NCBI RefSeq assembly: GCF_030272615.1 | Contig: NC_081415.1 | Span: forward strand, 235,163,803 to 235,227,802 | Reading direction: 5' to 3' | Source of the DNA: Cryptomeria japonica | Lineage: Eukaryota; Streptophyta; Pinopsida; Cupressales; Cupressaceae | Length of the DNA stretch: 64,000 nt | Shown here: positions 57,441 to 64,000 of the stretch, piece by piece | Position numbering within the stretch: the stretch's first letter is position 1 | Layout: each line of letters begins with the position of its first letter | Made by a program: the position numbers and the translations under genes | Notes under the pieces: generated by a model | Seen by the model: only the letters and a program-made list of their open reading frames with translations | The model's database searches: none | What the model was told of the DNA's origin: nothing

Positions 57441-58512
57441 TGTTAATCATTCCTTGTTGTTGGTTCCATGTGTTAATCATGCTATGTCATGTTGGGAAGG
57501 TTGTCTTGGGTATCATTGCTCAAGTGTGCTTTATGCGTGTGTTTCCCTTGTTCGGTCATTTACTGATGATTATTTTAAGTTGATAGATTGATTCATGTTT
57601 GGGTATTCAGTGGGAGTTGTGGTTTTGTGGCATGCTCGTACCTCATTATGCTTGGATGATTTCATGCTGCCAGCCTGGTTTTCTCTTTCTCCATATGATT
57701 ATAAGGAATGATCTTTAGTCATCATATTTCAGTGACGAGCTTTGCACATTTGAGGAAGTTTTGCATATGAAATTGGTATTTCATAATGCTTCCTGTGTGG
57801 GAGCGATATATATTGAGGCTCTATGGTTGGCCTTCTTATGTCTCTTTCTTCTATGCTATTGCTTATTGCTTGATAAGATGCTTTATTTTATTTGAAAGAT
57901 TCTGGTTCGATTTGGTGTCTAGTGGTTGTCTTTGAGATCTTGGAATCTACAGATTAATTGGTATCTGAGATGGCTCCTCCTCTTGTTGCTTTTTTCTTGG
58001 CTTCTTATGTGGACATGTCTATGGTTTGGTTTTATTTTGGCTCCTCGAGGTGTTCAGCATCCTCTCCTCCTCATTTGGGTTATGTCATGCTTTCTCACAA
58101 AGGTTATATTGATAGGATCTCTTAGTATGGTTTCCCTTCTACTTTGTGGTATCATTCTAACCAGTGGTTTGGAGAATTGTGTTTCATAGACAGGGGTGGT
58201 TCAGATTGGAGTTTTTGGAAGCAATGGCTATACATCTTCCTCAGATCATACTTCAATTTTTTCCTTTTGTATGCTTCCTCTGGCAGCTTCCTTTATATGT
58301 AATGAGGCTTATGTAATTGGGATGGGTTTTTGGGATGAACTATGCCAATGGGAATTTTGTAATGGGTAGATAGGCTTGTGCTACTTGAGCAATACTGAAG
58401 GGTTTTCTTGCTGGTTCTTTCCCTTCAGTGCTCTTTGAACCAGACACTGTAAAAAAACATTTAAAAATTAATATAGTTCAGTGGTGCTATCCACTTTTAT
58501 CAAAAAAAAAAA
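57441..58512 (+). mobile_element. Probable LINE 3' terminal region with A tail
   Basis: G/T-rich sequence ending TATCCACTTTTATC plus an eleven-A run at 58502-58512, the common 3' end form of plant LINEs. I recognise no RT or zf-RVT motif in it, so it would be the 3' untranslated part. The 87-codon frame at 57926-58189 is Leu/Trp-rich and not credible. Confidence 0.4.
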
Positions 58513-60490
58513 TTATATCGCTTTATGTATTGCTAATAATGCTCACCAGTGAACATATAAGCTTACAAACAAATGAAACAAAATGGAAGAAGACAATCAA
58601 AGAAACAAGATACAAAATGGAAAAAACAATTAAAGTTTTTTAGATTCTCAGAACTAGACATAATATCATGTACATAATAACATTGGTGTAGTGTTTTGAA
58701 TTATAACTACTCAAGTCTATTTGCAGAACCCTCTTAAGGAAAAAAGAAATAACTAGCCCTTGCACCAAAAAGAGGTGCAATGGTTATGTCGATAATAAAA
58801 TATACCTTAATATAATATATTGGAGGGTACAAATTACATAATATAAAATTGTATTTATCAGTGATAATTATTTAAGATATAAACAAAATTAATTACATTG
58901 AAGGTGATCTTGTCATTCATTGGACTTGATTTTTGTAAAATGAAATTTATGTCTTGATGTTGATCTTTTGAAGATGACTTTGTCATTCATTGGACTAGAA
59001 TATGCTACAGTAAAGAAAGACTGCATAGAAGGACATAAATGGTATTTTTTTGTTATTCAAGGAGCGACTTACAAAAATGGATACTTAATACCTAAAAGGC
59101 TTCCACTTTCATAATTTTCCATTTAAACCAAAACACATAACCATCCCATCTTATAAGAATTAATACATCAATATGGTTGTGCATAAAACCTAATAATATT
59201 AGTCCAAAATGTAGAAGCAAACAAATCAAAGGCTTGTTGTAATGAGTCAACATATAACAAAGAGGAGTTCATCTGCGTTAAATTAGATTTTAGACAACCA
59301 TATATTGAAAGATAAAGGGGTCCTAATTCTCAAAATCTGATTAGTCCATCCCCAAAAAATGTTATCATGAAAAACGTAAAATTCTAATGCAAGACTTGGA
59401 ACGCCAAAAAGGTACAACAAAATCTAAGCCATCTAAGGCACAAATAGCATGCAAATGCAAAATATATTTCTCCTAATATACATAGATTACTAAGGCAACA
59501 ATATTATAAAGGATACCCAAAGGTAAGGTAATACACTACACCAAGAATGGAAGGGTGTTATGCAACATCTTCTCCTTAATGGATGGATAATTTCTCATAT
59601 ACTTGCACCAATAGCAATTAATTTTCAAATCATATTCATGTACACACCAAAGATGAGAATGATAAAGTATCTATCAAATAGGCCACATAGTTTGGTATAT
59701 GTCAAACAAAAAAACACTTAAGCAATGAGCTAGTAAAATACAACTTTGCACAAATAAAATGCTCTCGAAGCCCTAGATTTAGCATATGTTTCAATTTTAG
59801 TAAGATGTGAATCATATTACATATATAATATTCTAAAAATGATTAATAGAAAACACCACCTCATACAAATATAGTGTTAAGGCAGTATAGCTTTGCAATT
59901 ACTTTGATGGAATTGGTATCTGAGTTTGAGAGTGCTCATCCTTAGGGAAATTCACCTCCATTAGTAATCCATTTATCTCCCTTTGACAATTACCAAAATA
60001 TACCAATCAAACTTCTAAAAAATAGAGACACCAAAATTTGAACAACATCTTTCTCTAGTTTGGATATTTGTCTTAAGTACAAATATAAAATTTATTTTTA
60101 GGTGCCTAAATATTATTAAAAAAAAAACTCGTTGAGATCATGACAATGGACTTACATGTTGATTTTGCACAAATTGTGCCCTACTAGCAAAGACGCTAAT
60201 GAAAAAATGGACAGGGTTTGTTGAGATTTTTTTTTTCGAAACCCTTACACTACAAAATTCTTTTTAAATGAGATGAACCAAACCAAGCTCTATATAGATG
60301 TTCTCTCAATTAATTCACTTTTATTTATTGACCTTCAACTAGACAGTCTAAAAGAGAGATATTGTAAAATTGACATAAGTACAATCTTCTTAATTATTCT
60401 TGAAATTTTAAGTTGAATATTATAATGAAATTTTTTCATTTATAATAAAATTATATATAAAAATATATTACAATTCTCATCTTAAGTTAG
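58513..60490. other. AT-rich intergenic stretch
   Basis: A small palindrome, TTGCACC...GGTGCAA, lies near 58759. GACTTTGTCATTCATTGGAC-like phrases occur twice (58908-58922 and 58976-58995). No gene or RNA gene is seen. Confidence 0.4.
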
Positions 60491-60509
60491 AATTATTGTT
60501 GATTTTTTA

Positions 60510-61324
60510 TTGGAAAGAACTTGGATGGCGGTGCTGCGTGCGATGGAGGTCGAGCGCGGGCAAGGGCATCGCAGCCCTAGCGCATAGGCAAACTTGCTGG
60601 ATGGTGCAGCGGCATGCAGGTGGAGACTGCAGACGGGGGTGCTATGGTGGGAAGGTTGGCATCGGGGCTACGAGGGAAGGCAGAGTGGTGGTTGTGGGGA
60701 GAGGGAGATAGGTGTTGCGGGGGAAGGTGGAGTGGTGGCTGCGAGGAGAGAGAGATAGGTGTTGCGGGGGGCAAGGGCTCAAGGTCCTATGAATCTGCAG
60801 CCTGTACGTGGGGTTGAGCAAGGGGAGGCTTTAGCTTTGCAGGGGGTGAGGGTGTGTGCTGCATGCAGGGTTTGGAGACTTGGACTAGCTCCCTTCGGAG
60901 GCTGGGCTCTCCAAGTGGTGATATGCTTAGATCTAGTGGTGATAATAACCTTTTTGCCTCAGATCTGGGGTTGGAAACATCGGAGGTTCATGGATTTCAA
61001 AGATTAATGGCTGCTTGGAGAAGTGTAGCGAGAGACCCAGGGTGAGTATTCCTCCGGAGATGATAGCGAAAGATGTGGAGTATTTTTCCAAACATTAGTT
61101 ATACTACAAGTTTTTCGGGATGAGGGTCTCTCAACAGTTTTTGGAAAACTAGGCCCAGAGAACTTGGGCTCCGGAAGGGGAGATGGAGAACATGTTACTA
61201 GCGAACAATTATTTCATGGTTACCTTCGATTGCATGGAGGATCGGAGTAGGGTTTTTGAAGGAGGGTCGTATTTTTACAATTAGGTGGGATTGTTTATCA
61301 AACCCTGGCATGCAGGGTTCAACC
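60510..61324 (+). pseudogene. LINE ORF1 fragment (DUF4283-like), cut by an LTR element
   Basis: The 3' end reads, across stops, GMRVSQQFLEN, WAPEGEMENMLLANNYFMVT, then FDCMEDRSRVFEGGSYFYN and LFIKPWHAGFN. This matches the DUF4283 pattern of plant LINE ORF1 (FF.V.F....DR..V..GGP.F). It stops abruptly where the LTR starts at 61325. The GC-rich stretch 60510-61000, unlike its AT-rich surroundings, is probably the LINE 5' region. Confidence 0.7.
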
Positions 61325-62450
61325 TGTTAGGCCCAATATGGAAAGTTAATGTACTAAGAGGGGAGGGGTGAATCAGTACTCCAAAACATTTCTTGAATAA
61401 TAACCTTACTGTTATGCATAAACAGAATAGTGCAGTAACATAAAATAAAGTTAAAACAAATAGATAACAATCATACATGATTCACTCCATAACACATATA
61501 TTTTGGTTATGCAGAAACTCTTGGTTAGAGAGAAAAACTACGGTGGCGATGGCACCCACAACTTCACTACTGCAATAATAAAGAATGCTCGGTTAGAGCT
61601 ACATTTAGCTATTTCGGATAGCTTACCCTGTTAGGAGTAACAAGATATGTTAGATCTACCTTGCTAAAGGATTTTACAACATTTATTCTGAATACTGCAC
61701 CTGGTTAGAAGCTTTAAAATTTATAGACTTGATTAGAGTCTTTTACCCTATTAAAGGTTTCTCTTTCAACTTCACAATATTACAATAAAATCATTACAAA
61801 TATCTGCAACTTTACATTTGAAATGTTAAAGCAGATTCTATGTGCTCTGAATAGATTACCTTGCTTATAGCATACCTCGGTAACCCATATAGTAACTCGG
61901 TAAACCCTTCTATTTACTCTGTTCTTCAACTGTTCTCTGAAAACCTTCTTGGTGACCACTGTGTCTCTATAACAGTCTTCTTACATACATTCATACACTT
62001 CACTAATGCTATATAAATAGATCTCTTAAAACGGTGATCTAATTCATTGCTTCAATCTTACAAACAAGATTCCTCGAATGAATAACTAAACAAAATATTT
62101 CATTGGTTAGATTGTCCTTAAAATCATACACAATCTTCTGGTGCAATTTCCAATGTAATAACGGTTAGATGTGTCTTGATCTTGTAACATGTTTTCATAT
62201 GCATGTCCAGGTTCAATGTATCTAGTAACACGTTTCACTCGGTGTATGTCAACTCGGTGTGTCATCTTTGTTGCTCAGTAGACAACTCGGTGTATACTGC
62301 TTTCTGTGACTGCTTTCCTCTGTAACCGACTAGACTGTGCATATCGACTTCTCTATGTGTACCGACTGCATGATTCGGTAGTGCTAACCGACTAGAATAT
62401 ATAGTATGACTTTGAATACAAAAACTAATGGCAATTTGATAAGTAGTAAA
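61325..62450 (-). repeat. 3' LTR of a Copia element extending past the window
   Basis: Starts TGTTAGGCCC at 61325, then GTACTAAGAGGGGAGGGGTG, with the AAACTACGGTGGCGATGGC landmark as in the other Copia LTRs here. It ends next to a purine tract at 62451 (minus strand AGGGGAGATT). The partner LTR lies beyond the window. The stretch 62461-62811 holds several further AAGGGGGAGT tracts. Confidence 0.65.
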
Positions 62451-62465
62451 AATCTCCCCTTTTGA
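62451..62465 (-). promoter_or_regulatory. Polypurine tract of the Copia element
   Basis: The minus strand reads TCAAAAGGGGAGATT beside the LTR. Extra copies of GGGGGAGT lie at about 62699, 62767 and 62785. Confidence 0.6.
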
Positions 62466-62811
62466 CATTAGTTGAGATGTTTGACAAAAACTACTTTCAA
62501 AGTCATAACTCAAAAATCTATATACTTTGCAAAATGACTATACTTTAATAGTAAATACAATAGTCAATGAAATAGTATATTCAGATATACTCCCCTTATC
62601 ATTATACTGTACATAACTTTGATTTTTGCATGCTCGGTTCTATGTTTGTGTGCTCTGCTTACTATCCTTGAATATTCTACATACTCTACTCGGTATACTC
62701 CCCCTATATAAAATACTTCGAATACTGTATCAAAACTATATTACTCCCCAAATATATTATATTACTCCCCCTATATAGTATCACTCCCCCTTTTTGACAA
62801 ACATCAAAAAC

Positions 62812-63999
62812 TTAATTTCCATCCAGGGGCAGTAATTGATCAAAAATAGATTTATACTTTTTTCGGGTGTCGGTAAGTGCGATAGAGAGTGCATCCTTTA
62901 CACTTTCCATTAAAGAATTTTGTGCTTGAATATCAGCCAATAGTGATATTAAGCCATCAAGAGTGCTTCCCTCTTGTGTAGTAGATAGGCGTGTAGCTCT
63001 GTTAATCTGTTCATGAACTGATGAAAGATGAGGAAGGAATAATGTCTGGAGGGTCATTATATCCATCCTGATCTTATGTTCTTCATTTCTGAGTTCCAGT
63101 TGTTGAGCCATGAGTTGTTGAAGCTTGGTATAAAAATTTTGAACGGAATTTGGCTCTGTGGTCAGCTTATTTGAGAGATCGGTTATCTCTTTTTCAATTG
63201 CATCAGTTTTATTCTTGATATCTTTAATGAATATAGAAAATGTACAAAGTTTCCGAAATAAATAAAGAATATGCTTGAGTTGAGGGGACAACTCGGCAAT
63301 GAATTTGACAAGCTTGACTTTCCCAATAGCTAGAGCTTTTTGTACCTCTTCAATCATTTTTGCAGTAAGCTCCTTGTCTTTGAGCTTGCTCGGGTACTCA
63401 GATGCATCAACTCCAGATGTTTCTATTTGATTAAGGAGTTCATCCAGTTGAATGTGGATGGTTGCATCAGTTGACACTATAGCTGAAGGTAGCATTTCTG
63501 TTAGCAGTGTCTTTACCTTCTGAAGTACTTTATTCTTCTTTTGTATGGCCATCTATTTTTCTTGTTCGGCCTTTGCTTTGCATAGTTCACCGAAATCAAT
63601 AAGTGCTTGCCCCTTTAATTTTGAGATATCCACATTGGGCAACACTATTGGTTTAGATAAATCAACTTTGAAACTATGCTTTTTCACCTTCTTCTCTTTA
63701 CCTTTGGTCGGTTGGACCAAGACAATAGCTTGAGAGGCTTGTTGACCCTCGGTAGGTTGCTCGGTGGAGGCAACACTTTGGTTGGTTCCTGTAGCTATTA
63801 TGGTGTCTTTGGGTGTCTTGGTACTGGGTGTCTCAACTGCTGCATTTTCAGTGCTTGACGGTGCTTGAGAGGTCTTGTCTTGAGTGGTCTCTTCTCCTGT
63901 TGCAGACTTGTGACCTTCAATGCCTTGTGTTGTATCTTTAGGAGCTTCGGTAGAGACAGGTTGAGTGATCGGCAGATAAGGCTGAACTTGTACTAACAC
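62812..63999 (-). pseudogene. Extra ORF between pol and 3' LTR of the Copia element, one in-frame stop
   Basis: A single minus-strand frame spans at least 396 codons and continues beyond the window. One TAG interrupts it (63553-63555, AKAEQEK-stop-MAIQKKNKVL). The N-terminal part is Thr/Pro/Gln/Ser-rich. Then comes a basic segment, KGKEKKVKKHSFKVDLSKPI, and a long Lys/Glu/Leu helical region likely to form coiled coil (KDIKNKTDAIEKEITDLSNK). Its place downstream of pol is where some plant Copia elements carry an extra or env-like ORF. I see no transmembrane segment or known domain. Confidence 0.6.
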
Positions 64000-64000
64000 A

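Noticed and set aside
57926-58189. 87-codon Leu/Trp-rich plus-strand frame as a membrane protein
   Set aside because: Lies in G/T-rich sequence leading to a LINE-like A tail. The hydrophobicity follows from T-rich codons.

Overview
This looks like nuclear DNA of a seed plant with a large, transposon-rich genome. A gymnosperm or conifer is my best guess, inferred from very long nested Ty1/Copia and Ty3/Gypsy elements, tRNA-iMet primed LTR elements and an almost gene-free 64 kb. The base composition is AT-rich. There is no prokaryotic, viral or organellar signature. The only typical host gene I can identify is an EXORDIUM/PHOSPHATE-INDUCED-1-like gene (53353-54366, minus strand), and it carries one in-frame stop. 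A second, truncated copy lies at about 50.25-50.9 kb.

Layout. (1) 1-9817: the 5' part of a decayed Ty3/Gypsy element on the minus strand. Its gag is split by a 5.93-kb terminal-inverted-repeat element (1164-7095, 4-bp TSD TATT) that holds a 1.1-kb pyrimidine tract, a 1.7-kb palindromic satellite, GA and AT microsatellites and a 29-bp minisatellite. (2) 9.8-13.78 kb: unassigned sequence with degenerate repeats. (3) 13784-39273: one CACTA (EnSpm) DNA transposon of 25.5 kb with matching CACTA ends, subterminal CCGTCGGAA-type repeats and TSD AGA. It encloses captured pieces of a DRM-type DNA methyltransferase gene, an LTR remnant, a gag-protease-only LTR retrotransposon (20514-28421, TSD CAAAG) and a complete but decayed Copia element (29847-37457, TSD TATAC). 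(4) 40050-42478: a small gag-only Copia derivative. (5) 45.2-50.25 kb: LINE remnants, including seven apparently identical in-frame 171-bp repeats. (6) 50.25-56.6 kb: the EXORDIUM-like locus, its truncated duplicate, and a 1.75-kb inverted-repeat element in the upstream flank. (7) 57-64 kb: LINE 3' and 5' fragments, then the 3' LTR and an extra downstream ORF of another Copia element on the minus strand.

The most interesting signal is in the left part of the CACTA element. About 740 bp of a DRM (DOMAINS REARRANGED METHYLTRANSFERASE) catalytic-domain sequence lies in a near-perfect 1.2-kb inverted repeat (14062-15279 and 15307-16525). Two further small DRM hairpins sit at 16952-17180 and 18074-18305. 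DRM is the plant enzyme that establishes RNA-directed DNA methylation and so silences transposons. A transposon carrying foldback copies of it could make hairpin RNA, and siRNAs, against its own silencer. The homology and the inverted arrangement are read directly from the sequence. Transcription, siRNA production and any effect on the host gene are inference.

Relative order of events, from nesting: Gypsy insertion, then the TIR element inside it; DRM capture by the CACTA element with a shared frameshift, then local amplification and inversion; then retrotransposon insertions into the CACTA body; and, separately, duplication of the EXORDIUM-like locus, then insertion of the 1.75-kb inverted-repeat element into one copy.
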